Assembly (NCBI RefSeq): GCF_937863485.1
Contig: NZ_CALMFY010000043.1
Span: 111,445-172,932 of the forward strand
Direction of reading: 5' to 3'
DNA from: an uncultured Nostoc sp.
GTDB lineage: Bacteria; Cyanobacteriota; Cyanobacteriia; Cyanobacteriales; Nostocaceae
Length of the DNA stretch: 61,488 nucleotides
Below are positions 1 to 10,700 of this stretch, piece by piece. Numbering within the stretch: the first letter of the stretch is position 1; each line of letters begins with the position of its first letter. The notes under the pieces were generated by a model. That model had not been told where the DNA came from and searched no databases. It worked only from the letters and a program-made list of their open reading frames with translations. The translations under genes were made by a program, and so were the position numbers.

Positions 1-142
1 TGGGAGTGTTGCCGTGTTTCCACCCCAGGCGCTCTTTATTTATAACTTACTCCTCACACACGATTAGACAATATCATTAACTCAATCAGAAAGCAAGGAT
101 ATTGTGTGACACTTTATAAACTGCACACCTGATGGGCAAGAA

Positions 143-1663
143 TTAGTGTAAAAAGTGACGTACACCCGTGAATACCATCACCAAACCCAGTTCGTTAGCA
201 GCTTTGATTGAATCTTGATCGCGCAAACTTCCCCCTGGTTGGACAAGGGCTGTAATTCCTGCTGCTGCGGCTGTTCTGACTGAATCATCAAAGGGGAAGA
301 ATCCATCGCTGGCCAGAATTGCACCTTTGGCTTTTTCTCCAGCTTGTTCTAGGGCAATTTTAACTGAGCCGACGCGGTTCATTTGACCAGCACCTACTCC
401 TAGTGTAGTCCGATCGCTCGTGACAACAATGGCATTAGATTTAACGTGTTTGCAAACTTTCCAAGCAAAGAGCAATTCGGCTAATTCGCTAGCGGTGGGT
501 TGACGTTCGGTGACTACTTGCCATTGATTGGTATCAGCAATCACATCATCGCTAGATTGGACAAGGAAACCACCTGCGATCGCTTTCACTGTATCCTTAG
601 GGCCACTGCTCAAATCAGGTAGAGTTAAAACCCGCACGTTAGATTTTTTGCTAAGGATTTCTTGAGCTTTTGGATCACAACTTGGTGCTACTACACATTC
701 TAAAAATGTTTTAGTTAACTCGCTGGCCGTAGCCGCATCAATCGGACGGTTGAGTGCGACAATCCCACCAAAGGCAGAAGTAGAATCAGCATTGAAAGCT
801 TTTTGGTAAGCTTCAGAAATACTGCTTCCCAGCGCTGTACCACAGGGATTTGTATGTTTAATAATCGTTGCTGCTGGAGTATCAGTGAATTCAGCAATAA
901 TTCGGCGTGCAGCTTCTAAATCAACTAAGTTATTGTAACTAAGTTCTTTGCCTTGCAGTTTTGTAGCGGCTGTCCATCCCGTTGGGGTAGTACCAGTTTG
1001 ATACCACGCGGCGGGTTGATGGGGGTTCTCGCCGTAACGCAGAGATTGCAATTGTGTACCGCTAAGGGTATGCTGCTGTGTTCCTGCGAGATAAGATGCG
1101 ATCGCTTGATCGTAACTAGCAGTGTGCGAAAACCCTTTTAATGCCGCCTTTTGCCGAAACTCTAAAGATGCTTCGCCGTTATTTTGCCGCAATTCCTGCA
1201 AATACTCGTCATACTGCGCTGGATCGGATAATACTGTCAGATGGGCGAAGTTTTTCGATGATGCCCGTAGCATAGCAGGGCCACCGATATCAATTTGCTC
1301 AACAGCTTGGGATAATGTCACCCCTGGTTTAGCAATAGTTTCCTCAAAAGGATATAGATTTACTACCACTAAATCAATCGGGCGAATTTGGTTATTTTCT
1401 AAATCTGTAATATCTTGGGGAACATCTCGCCGGGCCAAAATCCCGCCATGAATCCGGGGATGCAGCGTTTTGACTCGGCCACCTAAAATTTCTGGAGAAC
1501 TTGTGTAATCTGCAACTTTGGTAACTGGGAGTCCTGCATCTTTGAGGGCTTGGGCTGTTCCTCCACTGCTGATTAAATCAAAGTCAAATTCTTCAACCAA
1601 GCTACGGGCTAGGTCAATTAAACCAGTTTTGTTAGATACACTCAGCAGGGCTAGACGCGCCAT
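143..1663 (-). CDS. purH: Bifunctional AICAR formyltransferase / IMP cyclohydrolase
   Basis: This cytosolic enzyme carries out the last two steps of de novo IMP synthesis: formylation of AICAR using 10-formyl-THF, then ring closure to IMP. The 506-residue length is usual for the family. The N-terminal MGS-like cyclohydrolase domain (about residues 1-130) shows SSGGTA and VKTLHPRIHGG. The AICARFT domain (about 200-500) shows RYGENPHQ, IIKHTNPCG, SAFGGIVA and KVCKHVKSNAI. The ATG at 1663 gives the conserved start MARLALLSVSNK. It stands alone on the minus strand and looks intact. The assignment is secure. Confidence 0.98.
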   Translation of the reverse strand: MARLALLSVSNKTGLIDLARSLVEEFDFDLISSGGTAQALKDAGLPVTKVADYTSSPEILGGRVKTLHPRIHGGILARRDVPQDITDLENNQIRPIDLVVVNLYPFEETIAKPGVTLSQAVEQIDIGGPAMLRASSKNFAHLTVLSDPAQYDEYLQELRQNNGEASLEFRQKAALKGFSHTASYDQAIASYLAGTQQHTLSGTQLQSLRYGENPHQPAAWYQTGTTPTGWTAATKLQGKELSYNNLVDLEAARRIIAEFTDTPAATIIKHTNPCGTALGSSISEAYQKAFNADSTSAFGGIVALNRPIDAATASELTKTFLECVVAPSCDPKAQEILSKKSNVRVLTLPDLSSGPKDTVKAIAGGFLVQSSDDVIADTNQWQVVTERQPTASELAELLFAWKVCKHVKSNAIVVTSDRTTLGVGAGQMNRVGSVKIALEQAGEKAKGAILASDGFFPFDDSVRTAAAAGITALVQPGGSLRDQDSIKAANELGLVMVFTGVRHFLH

Positions 1664-2153
1664 TGATCAATTCCTTAAAAGTGGGCTAGGAGCGAAGGAT
1701 CTCAAGTTTTGCATAAGCTTTGGTTCACTTCAAGACCATTAGGAATCATTATGATATCCGGTAGTGGCGTGACAACAAAAGGAGTAGGACAGGTTCTCCG
1801 TACCTCTGTTGACATTGAACAGTCTGGGCTAGCAAGGAGAAAAAGTTAGATAATATCATGTCCGGGTGATTACTTATAATAAAATCTATCAATGTAGATT
1901 GGGTTGTAGCTTGCTTCCCGCAGGGTACGCCAGTCAAACCTAACATTACAGCAGATTTTCTTGAAATATAGACATCTAAGTAAATATTCAGTTCAAAGGG
2001 GAAATCTTTGAAGAAAAATTCCTAACCCTCAAGGGTCATATGAAAGAATGTCGAAACGTCAACATTTGGCGAATTTTTGTGTGCTCAAACAGCACTAACT
2101 GCAACTTGAGAACTTAATTTACTCAAAACAATCGATTTAGGTAGGAAAAAGTT
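1664..2153. other. Intergenic region between purH and the RTX remnant
   Basis: About 490 bases lie between two divergent genes, so promoters for both should be here. A TTGACA hexamer is visible near 1809 on the plus strand. Around 1895-1930 there is a copy of the dispersed sequence containing gttgtagcttgcttccc, which recurs near 33236 and in part near 37660. A 65-codon minus-strand frame (1749-1946) runs through this repeat and has no recognisable protein features. I see no RNA gene. Confidence 0.5.
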
Positions 2154-2655
2154 ATGGCAAATATCATTGGAACCAACGGGAATGATACCCTACTGGGCAC
2201 TAACGGCGCCGATACAATTAATAGTAATAGTAGGCAATGATATCCTCATAGGCGGCAAGGGTAATGATATCCTCATAGGCGGCAAGGGTAATGATAGCCT
2301 AATTGGAGGATCTGGTACTGATACCTTTGCTTTCAATAGTTTCAATGAAGGCATTGATAGACTTGATGACTTCAAAGCGACTAATGAACTCATTCAAGTA
2401 ACGGCTGATGGTTTTGGTGGCGGGTTATCAATCGGTTCACTTAAGACAAGTCAGTTTACCCTCGGAGCATCTGCAACCACTAGCACTCAGCGATTTATTT
2501 ACAACAATATTACAGGTGCATTGTTCTTTGACCAAGATGGCAGTGCAAGTGCCTTTACTCAGGTACAATTTGCACAATTATCGGCTGGGTTGTCACTAAC
2601 CAAAAACAATTTTGCGGTTGTTGGCCCTGTGATTGGCGTGTTCGACGAGGGTTAA
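2154..2655 (+). pseudogene. RTX (hemolysin-type Ca-binding) repeat protein, frameshifted near its start
   Basis: The natural start is the ATG at 2154, preceded by AGGAAAA. It reads MANIIGTNGNDTLLGTNGAD, a typical RTX beginning, but this frame stops at TGA 2238-2240 after 28 residues. The nonapeptide repeats continue one frame over from about 2233 (VGNDILIGGKGNDILIGGKGNDSLIGGSGTDTF) and run to 2655 with a beta-roll-like tail. A net one-base gain between about 2219 and 2235 explains this. Two copies of a 27-base repeat unit (about 2236-2289) show recent slippage in the same spot. An intact protein would be about 166 residues, secreted and Ca-binding. A sequencing error is possible. Confidence 0.75.
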
Positions 2656-2966
2656 CGGTTTATCACTCTAGGAGGATGTTTGAAAAGTCCTCTAAGCGAA
2701 GAGCAAAACATTTTAGATACCCTTAAATCCATGCCACTTACTTATGGAGAAACCCCCAAGTGGAGCGACTGGTGTGGGCTAGGGGGGATCAAGAAATGCC
2801 TAAAGCACCAGCGTCTTGAGCAAAAAACAAGTCGGTACTAGCCTTTTTTCTAGGTTTTCTTGCCTGCGACTTCGTGAGAGGATTGACCCAGTATTTAAAC
2901 AAAGCTTAAGCATACTGTTTTTAAATACATCGTAGATCCCCAATTTCATAGGAGTGGCTAACAGTT
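2656..2966. other. Intergenic region
   Basis: About 310 bases with no convincing gene, RNA or terminator. The stretch before the dehydrogenase remnant carries a GGAG at 2951-2954, followed by an in-frame GTA at 2967 where a start codon would be expected. Confidence 0.4.
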
Positions 2967-3713
2967 GTAAATAGCGAACTGAAGAATAAAGTAGCCTTGA
3001 TTACTAGCGCAAATAAGGGTCTAAGACTAGAGATGAGTCGTCAACTGAGACAACATGGATTGACGATTCTGATCGCAGCCCGAAATTTAGAAGCAGCAAA
3101 AACGGTAGCCACTAACTTGCATAATCAAGGAGTCTCATCTGTGGCGATCGCTCTTGACACAACTGACAGTACTCAAATTCAGTCTGCTTTTCAAGAGATT
3201 AGTGACACTTTTGGTAAACTGGATATCTTGATTAATAATGCAGGTGTGTTTCTAGATGGCGACTGGTTAATCAGTAATGCCACTTCTGTTTCAATAAACA
3301 TTATTCAACAGACATTCAACACCAACTTTTTTGGCTTGGTAGAACTGACTCAAGTACTGCTACCGTTAATTTTAAACAGTCCTAGTGGTCGTAATTGTCA
3401 ATATGTCTAGTATTGAAGGCTCATTGACACTTCATGCTACTCCCAATTCACCAATTTATGATTCTAAACCATTTGCTTACAATGCTTCTAAAGCAGCAGT
3501 CAACGCATTCACCATCCATTTAGCCCATGAGTTACGCAATACTCCTGTGAAAATTAATAGCGCTCATCCAGGTTGGGTGAAAACTGAATTGGGGGTGAAG
3601 GCGCAATGATGGATATCACAGGAGGGGCGAAAACGGACGTTGAGTTAGCGATGCTCCCTGACGATGGGCCGAGTGGTAGCTTTTTTCATCTTGGTGAACC
3701 AGTCCCTTGGTAA
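2967..3713 (+). pseudogene. Short-chain dehydrogenase/reductase, multiply broken
   Basis: This is a classical SDR (Rossmann-fold NAD(P) oxidoreductase) that has decayed. Reading from about 2967 gives VNSELKNKVALITSANKG. The cofactor motif TGxxxGxG is degraded to TSANKGLR, with both key glycines replaced. NNAG is intact near 3234. At about 3390 an extra A in cgtaattgtc shifts the frame; removing it restores SGRIVNMSS. The catalytic YxxxK (YNASK) follows near 3480. A second shift in the G-run near 3590-3596, one G short, hides the true tail, which otherwise reads to LGEPVPW and stops at 3711-3713. Three independent lesions, with no clear start codon, argue for a true pseudogene rather than read errors. 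Confidence 0.85.
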
Positions 3714-3826
3714 AAAGTTTAGCCAATAAGGTGGGTGTCTCTGGCAAAGTGGCATCCGTTTCGTAATACTAAGTCTACTTCAAGAGATAGGATCTACTAA
3801 AAGAGTAGGATTTTAGGAGTAAACCT

Positions 3827-4447
3827 CTGTCTTTACAAGCTATCACCGTTAAGAGAGAAACTTCTCAACCCCCCGCAGGCTTAATTGTCACCTTGCATGG
3901 TTGGGGAGCTAATGCTGAGGATGTAGCATCATTGTTACCCTTGATCAACTTACCTGATTACCAATTTGTATTACCTGATGCACCTTTTCCTTATCCCTAT
4001 TCCCCTGTAGGAAGGGCATGGTATGACCTGCGGGTGGAAAATATGTATCAAGGGTTGGCAGAAAGTCGGCAACTGCTAACTGATTTCTTGCAATCTTTAG
4101 AAATCAGCACTGGTGTACCTTTATCACGCACCATTTTAAGTGGATTTTCTCAAGGCGGAGCAATGACTTTAGATGTCGGCTCAAAATTACCCCTAGCAGG
4201 TTTAGTTGTCATGAGTGGGTATTTACATCCTGATGCACTAACGGCAGCTAAAAGTGGGATTCCGCCGACTTTAATCAGCCACGGAAAATATGATGAAGTT
4301 GTGCCACTGCAAGCTGCTTTGAAGGCACGCGAAACTCTAAAGTCTCTAGGAGTGGCAGTAGAATACCACGAATTTGACATGGGGCATGAAATAAATCCAC
4401 AAACGTTAAAGGTACTACGGAATTTTATTGTGAATACAATTAGCTAG
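3827..4447 (+). CDS. Carboxylesterase/phospholipase family alpha/beta hydrolase, possible CTG start
   Basis: A small alpha/beta-hydrolase of the acyl-protein-thioesterase/YpfH type, a serine esterase acting on short acyl esters. Visible parts are LHGWGAN (oxyanion region), nucleophile elbow GFSQGG, acid residue in GKYDEVVP and catalytic histidine in DMGHEI. The triad is complete. Similarity starts before the first TTG (3893): the frame is open upstream as SLQAITVKRETSQPPAGLIVTLHGWG. The best-placed ribosome site, AGGAG at 3815-3819, sits 7 bases before a CTG at 3827, and I see no ATG, GTG or TTG in the required place. So either CTG is used or an ATG was mutated. Length from CTG is 206 residues. 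Exact substrate unknown. Confidence 0.85.
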   Translation: MSLQAITVKRETSQPPAGLIVTLHGWGANAEDVASLLPLINLPDYQFVLPDAPFPYPYSPVGRAWYDLRVENMYQGLAESRQLLTDFLQSLEISTGVPLSRTILSGFSQGGAMTLDVGSKLPLAGLVVMSGYLHPDALTAAKSGIPPTLISHGKYDEVVPLQAALKARETLKSLGVAVEYHEFDMGHEINPQTLKVLRNFIVNTIS

Positions 4448-4602
4448 TCAGGATTACGAATTTTTTATAAATTCTGGTATAAACGCTGAAAATTTTCATG
4501 AAATCAATGACCTCTAATGAGTAAGATATATAGGGTGGCTGCGAAAGAGCGCAACTTAACCCATGCTGAAGGCGAGTGCTGCATAAGGGAGGGGCAAGCA
4601 TT

Positions 4603-4815
4603 ATGACAACTCTAAGCATTTCCAAGAAAGAAATTGCTGCCATGACTGCGGCAGAAGTAGAAGAACTAGCTACACGTCTGGAGCTAGATAATTATAGTAA
4701 TGCTTTTGAGGGTTTGAATGATTGGCATTTATTGCGAGCGATCGCATTTCAGCGTCCAGAGTTAGTTGAACCCTATATCTACCTGTTAGACTTGGAACCC
4801 TACGATGAAGCGTAG
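4603..4815 (+). CDS. DUF2555 family small protein
   Basis: A 70-residue acidic cytosolic protein, MTTLSISKKEIAAMTAAEVE onward, matching the DUF2555 family known from cyanobacteria. Its function is unknown. The ATG at 4603 is chosen over the upstream in-frame start at 4576 because a strong GGGAGGGG lies at about 4587-4594 and family members begin with this sequence. It precedes coaBC on the same strand with a 122-base gap that holds AGTTAGGAGT-like short repeats. Confidence 0.85.
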   Translation: MTTLSISKKEIAAMTAAEVEELATRLELDNYSNAFEGLNDWHLLRAIAFQRPELVEPYIYLLDLEPYDEA

Positions 4816-4937
4816 TTGAGAGTTAGGAGTTGGGAGTAGAGACACGAAAAATCTTTGTCTGTACAGGAGTTAGGACTTGGAAATTAATATTCGTAACTAC
4901 TTGCTCCTAAGTTACTACTTACTCCTAACTTTTTACC

Positions 4938-6143
4938 ATGACTAATCCAAAATTGAACAGGGTTCTAATTGGAGTATGCGGCGGTATCGCCGCATACAAA
5001 ATTTGTGAACTAGTTTCGACGCTGTTTAAAACTGGGGTGGAAATCCGAGTCATCCTTACGCGTTCGGCGCAAGAATTTATCACGCCTTTAACTTTAGCCA
5101 CCCTATCCCGTCATCCCGCCTACACAGATGATGATTTCTGGAAACCAACTCACTCTCGTCCGTTGCATATTGAGTTGGGTGAATGGGCAGATGTCATGGT
5201 AATTGCCCCCTTGACAGCTAATACATTAGCAAAGTTAGCCTACGGGATGGCTGATAATTTACTCACAAATACTGTGCTGGCTTCTACTTGTCCGGTGCTG
5301 TTAGCACCCGCAATGAATACGGATATGTGGGAACAGCTATCAGTGCAGCGGAATTGGCAACAGCTATTGATAGATAGCCGATATCATGGGATGAGTACAG
5401 CATCGGGTTTATTAGCGTGCGATCGCATCGGTGCTGGTAGATTAGCAGAACCTCCAGAAATTTTGGCTCACATCCAATCGTTGTTACACACTCAAGGCAA
5501 ACAAGATTTAGTCGGTAAACGAGTGTTAATTAGTGCTGGGGGAACGCGAGAGTTTCTTGACCCAGTGAGGTTTGTTGGTAATCCTTCCACAGGTAAAATG
5601 GGATTAGCTTTAGCGCAAGCCGCACTTCACCGAGGCGCAAGTGTAACCCTGGTGCATGGGCCAGCTAATTGGGATGTTCCATTGGAAGTGCAAGCAATTC
5701 CCGTCATTAGTGCCGAGCAAATGCAGCACGTCATGGTGGAATGTTTACCCAACGCTGATGTAATTGTCATGTCAGCAGCCGTGGCAGATGTGAAGCCACG
5801 AGATTATAGTACAGAGAAATTGCCTAAGCGATCGCTCCCCAAAGCCTTACCCTTGGAACCTGTACCGGATATAATCGCCCAATTAGCAAAACTTAAACAG
5901 CCGCATCAGATATTAATTGGCTTTGCAGCACAAACTGGAGATATTGTCAACCCTGCATTAGAAAAGTTAGAGAGTAAAAAATTAGATGCTATTGTTGCCA
6001 ATCCCATCGATCAACCTGATAGTGGTTTTGGGAGCGATAATAATCAAGCGATATTTTTAGATAGCCAAGGAAATCAGCTAGCGATCGCACCTTGTTCTAA
6101 ATTACAAATGGCACATCATTTATTTGATTTTGTCCTATTTTGA
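4938..6143 (+). CDS. coaBC: Bifunctional phosphopantothenoylcysteine decarboxylase / phosphopantothenate-cysteine ligase
   Basis: This flavoprotein makes 4'-phosphopantetheine for coenzyme A. The CoaC half (about 1-190) has [19 protein letters not shown] with the active-site histidine, and the substrate clamp APAMNTDMW. The CoaB half (about 195-401) has [25 protein letters not shown] and the lysine-rich KLPKRS region. The 401-residue length is normal. The ATG at 4938 gives [16 protein letters not shown]. The protein is intact and marks the conserved chromosomal border just before the pPIWI-RE island. Confidence 0.97.
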   Translation: MTNPKLNRVLIGVCGGIAAYKICELVSTLFKTGVEIRVILTRSAQEFITPLTLATLSRHPAYTDDDFWKPTHSRPLHIELGEWADVMVIAPLTANTLAKLAYGMADNLLTNTVLASTCPVLLAPAMNTDMWEQLSVQRNWQQLLIDSRYHGMSTASGLLACDRIGAGRLAEPPEILAHIQSLLHTQGKQDLVGKRVLISAGGTREFLDPVRFVGNPSTGKMGLALAQAALHRGASVTLVHGPANWDVPLEVQAIPVISAEQMQHVMVECLPNADVIVMSAAVADVKPRDYSTEKLPKRSLPKALPLEPVPDIIAQLAKLKQPHQILIGFAAQTGDIVNPALEKLESKKLDAIVANPIDQPDSGFGSDNNQAIFLDSQGNQLAIAPCSKLQMAHHLFDFVLF

Positions 6144-6209
6144 CCAAGTTCCCCAATCCCCAGTACCGTGCCAAGACACAAAAATTTCTCTTTGCGTTTT
6201 GTTGATCTA

Positions 6210-6257
6210 TTGACATTCTAAATTACATCATTTAGTGTAAACAATAATTGATGTAAT
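6210..6257 (+). promoter_or_regulatory. Promoter with overlapping 9-bp inverted repeat ahead of the pPIWI-RE operon
   Basis: A perfect -35 hexamer TTGACA (6210-6215) is followed after 17 bases by a weak -10 candidate TAGTGT (6233-6238). A perfect inverted repeat, ATTACATCA (6222-6230) and TGATGTAAT (6249-6257), has one arm in the promoter spacer and the other just downstream of the likely start site, 18 bases before the ATG at 6276. This is a typical position for a repressor operator. That it controls the island is inference. Confidence 0.5.
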
Positions 6258-6275
6258 AAATATCCGATTACAGTT

Positions 6276-7793
6276 ATGTACTTTGAGGACGTGCGTCAGT
6301 GGCAGGGAACTGCGGAGGCTCTGGCAAAAGAGCTAAAACGCCAGATTAAACAGCTTGAACTGTCTATAGAATCACCTGCCCTGCGTACCGTTCGGTCGTG
6401 GAGAACGAAACAACTTTTATCACAACTTAAAGGGCAAGAATTTGGATTTCGGCAGATTTTGGAGGGATTGGCAACTGCTGTCCTATTAAAGAAAGGTTGG
6501 ACACTTGCAGCAATTACTCAAGTTTTGCCTTCCTTTCCTGAAGATGCTTTAGAGAGGCAAATTATTGCAGAGGCTCAAGGACATGATCCCACATGGCTAC
6601 CTGCAATTTCAGCAACCTCTTTGCTTCTGCCTACAGGACACCGCCTAGCGATGGATTTGGCTGAAGATGCTGTAGTGTTACTTGCTCAGGGAATTCTTCG
6701 GCAATATGACCGGGTTCTCCCAGGTAGAGAAATTGTGCGCCAAGAGGATAATACTCTGCCACCAGAACTCTATCAAGCAATGTGCAAATTAGGTCGTCTA
6801 TATATTGAAGAAGGACAAAGCGATCGCGCTGCTTGCGTGCATACTGTTTTGGATAACGCTCGATACTCTCTTGGTTGCGATCGTTGGCAGTTAGAGGTTT
6901 TTAGCCAATCAGATTTTCGCTTTTCTAGCGTTACCTTAATCGATCCAGATTTACGAGTACCTACTTCAGACTGTGCAGAAATTGCCAACCTAAGCGGGGG
7001 TTTTGGAGAAGATAATGTGATTGAGCATCGTTTATATACTGACTTATGCCAAGCAACTGAACGATTGGGCAGTCGTCGCCAACACAAAGCTTACACCGCG
7101 CTAAGAGAGTTGTTTGGCAGGTACTCTTTAATAGGAGAACGGCAACTATTAGATTACTTGGTTGAAAATGACTTGACCCCTTTACAGGGAATGCTCATTG
7201 AGAAATTCTTCGACTTAGTGCCAGATATCTGGCTAGTTGATGGACTAGCACATCGCTGTGCCCACTGTGGCACACTGATGCGATCGCATCCCAACAAAAA
7301 ACTTTTTTCACAAGGGCGGTGTCCAATTCGCCAGTGCATTGGCCACAACTCACCAAAAGTATCTGAAAAACTAGATCCCAAAGACATTTTACGAATTGCA
7401 GAGCCGCGAATTCTCACCTACTGGACAGGCCCAGCAATTGACGAATTAGCTATTTTTGATACAGCCCGACACAATAAGCTCAATGCTGAACTTTACCCGG
7501 AGTCTGATTTATGCGATGTGGCAATTAATGAACGGGCAATTGGAATTGATGCTAAATCTTACACAAGTCCCGTAACTCTGGCTTTGCGTCTCAATCGTAG
7601 TATTGGCGGGTTGATTCACTATCGTCGCCGCATTCTTGCTGTGAGCGATCGCTTAATCGAGGACAACCCAAGCTACATTTCTACCCTCATCTCAACACTA
7701 GATAAAAAGGGCGATCCCGCCAGTTTAGAAATTATGTCAGTTTCCTCTGTAATTGATTTTTTAAAAAAGATGCCTTATGCGAACCAAACCTGA
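6276..7793 (+). CDS. pPIWI-RE-associated nuclease with zinc ribbon and PD-(D/E)xK-like core
   Basis: A 505-residue protein, first gene of the island. The N-terminal third is helical with an HTH-like look near TVRSWRTKQLLSQL. A zinc ribbon is clear: C328-x2-C331 (CAHC) and C349-x4-C354. It is followed by a restriction-endonuclease-like core with D414 (in SDLCDVAI) and D425-A-K427 (GIDAKSY), matching the D...(D/E)xK pattern. In the published pPIWI-RE three-gene islands a REase-like protein is the standard partner, so the call rests on both motifs and context. The 3' end overlaps the helicase start by 17 bases, implying translational coupling. Cutting activity is inferred from the motif only. 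Confidence 0.8.
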   Translation: MYFEDVRQWQGTAEALAKELKRQIKQLELSIESPALRTVRSWRTKQLLSQLKGQEFGFRQILEGLATAVLLKKGWTLAAITQVLPSFPEDALERQIIAEAQGHDPTWLPAISATSLLLPTGHRLAMDLAEDAVVLLAQGILRQYDRVLPGREIVRQEDNTLPPELYQAMCKLGRLYIEEGQSDRAACVHTVLDNARYSLGCDRWQLEVFSQSDFRFSSVTLIDPDLRVPTSDCAEIANLSGGFGEDNVIEHRLYTDLCQATERLGSRRQHKAYTALRELFGRYSLIGERQLLDYLVENDLTPLQGMLIEKFFDLVPDIWLVDGLAHRCAHCGTLMRSHPNKKLFSQGRCPIRQCIGHNSPKVSEKLDPKDILRIAEPRILTYWTGPAIDELAIFDTARHNKLNAELYPESDLCDVAINERAIGIDAKSYTSPVTLALRLNRSIGGLIHYRRRILAVSDRLIEDNPSYISTLISTLDKKGDPASLEIMSVSSVIDFLKKMPYANQT

Positions 7794-10700
7794 TTTTTGG
7801 AAAGGTGCAGACCGAATTTGCTGGTATTGCGTTTTGATGAAGGAGTTTATTAATACTGATTCACTGGAGTACGCGCCACTAGTGATGTCAGGCATGGCAA
7901 GCATTTTGAATGCACCTGTATTTGAACAAGCTCGTCAAGCTATTTTCAATATGCGGCAGATGTCACTGACTTTTGTTACACAGCAGTCAGTTAAACACGC
8001 AATTGCTCTCTATAACAATCATCATTACTGCAACCACACTAAAGGGACGTATGAGATTGATATTGAAACACTTCACTTTAAAAGAACAGACCCTTTAGAA
8101 GATTCTTTAATTACACAAGCGCGTCAAATTCTTAGTAACCCTCTGCCATACGACTCGTATGGTTTTACATTTGCCGATCCTCGTCAGCAGATGGCGGTTG
8201 CGTTAGGTGAAGAGTCAACAGCAGTAAGAATGCCGATCACTCCAATTACCGCCCCTATTGCTGTGCGTCGCACACATTCCCTCAACCGTCAACCAAGAGG
8301 AAAGATTCGCATTCCCTTAAGTGAATTGCGCGATCTGGCTATTGAGATGGACGAGCGTGAAAAGCAATATCCTGAGCGACGACGTGGTAGTTGGGCAGAG
8401 CGTTTTGAACGCTTTGACCTCATGGTATCGGAGACTGGAAAAGGTCTGCGGAAAGAAAATGATGTGTTGGAATTAGAAGACATCAAGCACTTAATTGGTT
8501 TACCAGGGTCAGGTAAAACAACCATCCTCGTGTTGATAGCTGTCTGGCTGGGACTACATGACTATAAAGCAATGTTTGTGTTTCCCTCCATTGAAGTTGC
8601 TAGACAGTACATGGCTGAACTGGCATTTCATCAAGTTAAGGTGGGAATGCTGGTAGGTCAAGGCGATGAAACTCGTCGTCGTCATGCAGACAATATTGCT
8701 GAGTCTATAGCAACCGGAGGTAATGGTGGCTTTGCCCACACCTTAGAACAGGCAGAAGTTTTTGGCATGAACTGCGTTCTACCAGCTTTTTCAACTGCTG
8801 ATATGTCTCTGTGGGGCTTTGGTTACGCACCTTGCAACGAGATATTGCAAGGCGGGGGGAAACAGGGAAAGATGAAGAAATGCCTGTGTCCCTTATGGAC
8901 AATGTGCGGTCGCAACAAAGCACCGCGAGATTTGCTGGATTCTAATATTTGGGTTGGTCATGTGCGATCGCTCGATACTCAAATATCACCTCACGCGATT
9001 CAGGAACAAGTACGATATTTTGAATTAATTGCTCGTACCTTCGACGTAGTTGTTTTCGACGAAGGCGACATGGTGCAATCAGTGTTAGATAGTTATGGGG
9101 CAGCAACTTTAAGTATTTCAGGCTCAGAGCGATCCATTCATCGGGTAATTCTAGAACAAATCCATAACCGCTTTGCTCGTGGTGAAAACTATCGATTATT
9201 TGATCGGGATGTAGAACTTTATAGTCGTGACTTGTCAGAATTTGGCAACCATAATACTTCCTTAATTACCACCCTTCAGAATATGTCTAAGTCGCGGGTG
9301 GGAGAACGCTACGAGAATCAATTACTGACTGTATTACGGATTGTTAGCGAACTATTGAATACTTTAAAGAAATCCTCTCAGCAGAATGACATTGATGAAC
9401 AAGAAGCCAAACTAGGCTTTAGCAAAAGTCGGGCACTGACTGAATTTTGGGAAGCGGCAGCATATAACGCCTTTTATGATCGCACAGGTGTTGAGAACCC
9501 TCAAGACTTTAAAGCAGATTTATGGCCTCGGATTTTAGGCTATAACCGTGAAACCCTTGAAAAGCAATGGAAAACTCTGATTAGTCATTTCCGTCGTTAC
9601 CTGGCTGAAAATCTGATTAAGCGACGTGATGCGATCGTTGAAGAAATTGCCAAATTATTTCTCAAGCTCTGTTTTCCAGATCATTTACCAACAATAGAAG
9701 CAGAAGATTTAGCTAAATTACTTATAACTGTTACTTTCGTAATTTTGGGCTACCAGCGAATTGTACCAGGAACTAGAACAATGGTTGCAGAGGGATTCAT
9801 TCGTGAAACCATTGGAGAGTCAACTGCATCACCAGAACTGCGAAAATTTATTCCAGAAAGCATTTTAGGTTCATTTTCTGGGGTGCAATACAGTTTTTTC
9901 AAAGCACAAACAACACGTACCGCTACCAGAAATGTGCAATTGTCCTACATTACATTTGTTGGTGCGCCCCGAATGTTAATGCACCGCTTTCATCGGTTGT
10001 TAGACGCAGATGATGGACATCTAAGCCCAGCCGTTTTAATTACCTCGGCAACTTCATTTTTGGAAGCTAGTCCCGCTTATCACATTAATGCTGGCCCGCA
10101 TTATTTACTAAAACCGCGTCAGTCAAAACATAAGCTAGAACAGAGCGTTTATCGTTTCAAATGGTTTCCAGATAGTGAACGTGGTGATGAACCCCTCAAA
10201 TATAGCGGTGCTGGCGAACTTCAAAACCATAATCTTAAGCGGATGGTGAATGCTCTTGTGCGCGGAGGAATTACTAAATCTGAAATTTACAAGTCTATGC
10301 GTCATTTTGATGTCAAGTTTGGTATTCGCCGCAAAGCCGCTTTAGTTGTCAATAGTTATGAACAGGCTCGCACAATCAAGAAGTATATCAATGACTATCA
10401 TCCTGAGGTTGGGCAGCATACAAAGGCAATTGTTAAATCCCTCAGAGATGGAGAACAACCGCAGGATTTTATCACCTCTGCTCAGTGTGAGGCATTAGGA
10501 GACGATGAAAACTGTGATATTTTAATTTTTCCCATGTTGGCAATTAATCGAGGTGTGAACATAGTTTTCACGAAAGGGGATAGGAAGCTAGATGCCGCAA
10601 TTGGCTCGATTTACTTCCTGACTCGTCCTCATCCTACCAAAGATGATATGCGGCTTTTGTACAGCTTGGCAGGACGGGCAACACAAGAATTTGATAGTCG

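Noticed and set aside
1749..1946. 65-codon minus-strand gene upstream of purH
   Set aside because: It is read through a dispersed repeat and has no protein-like features.
2219..2240. Programmed frameshift in the RTX gene
   Set aside because: No slippery heptamer or following pseudoknot is seen; a simple indel next to duplicated repeats explains it better.
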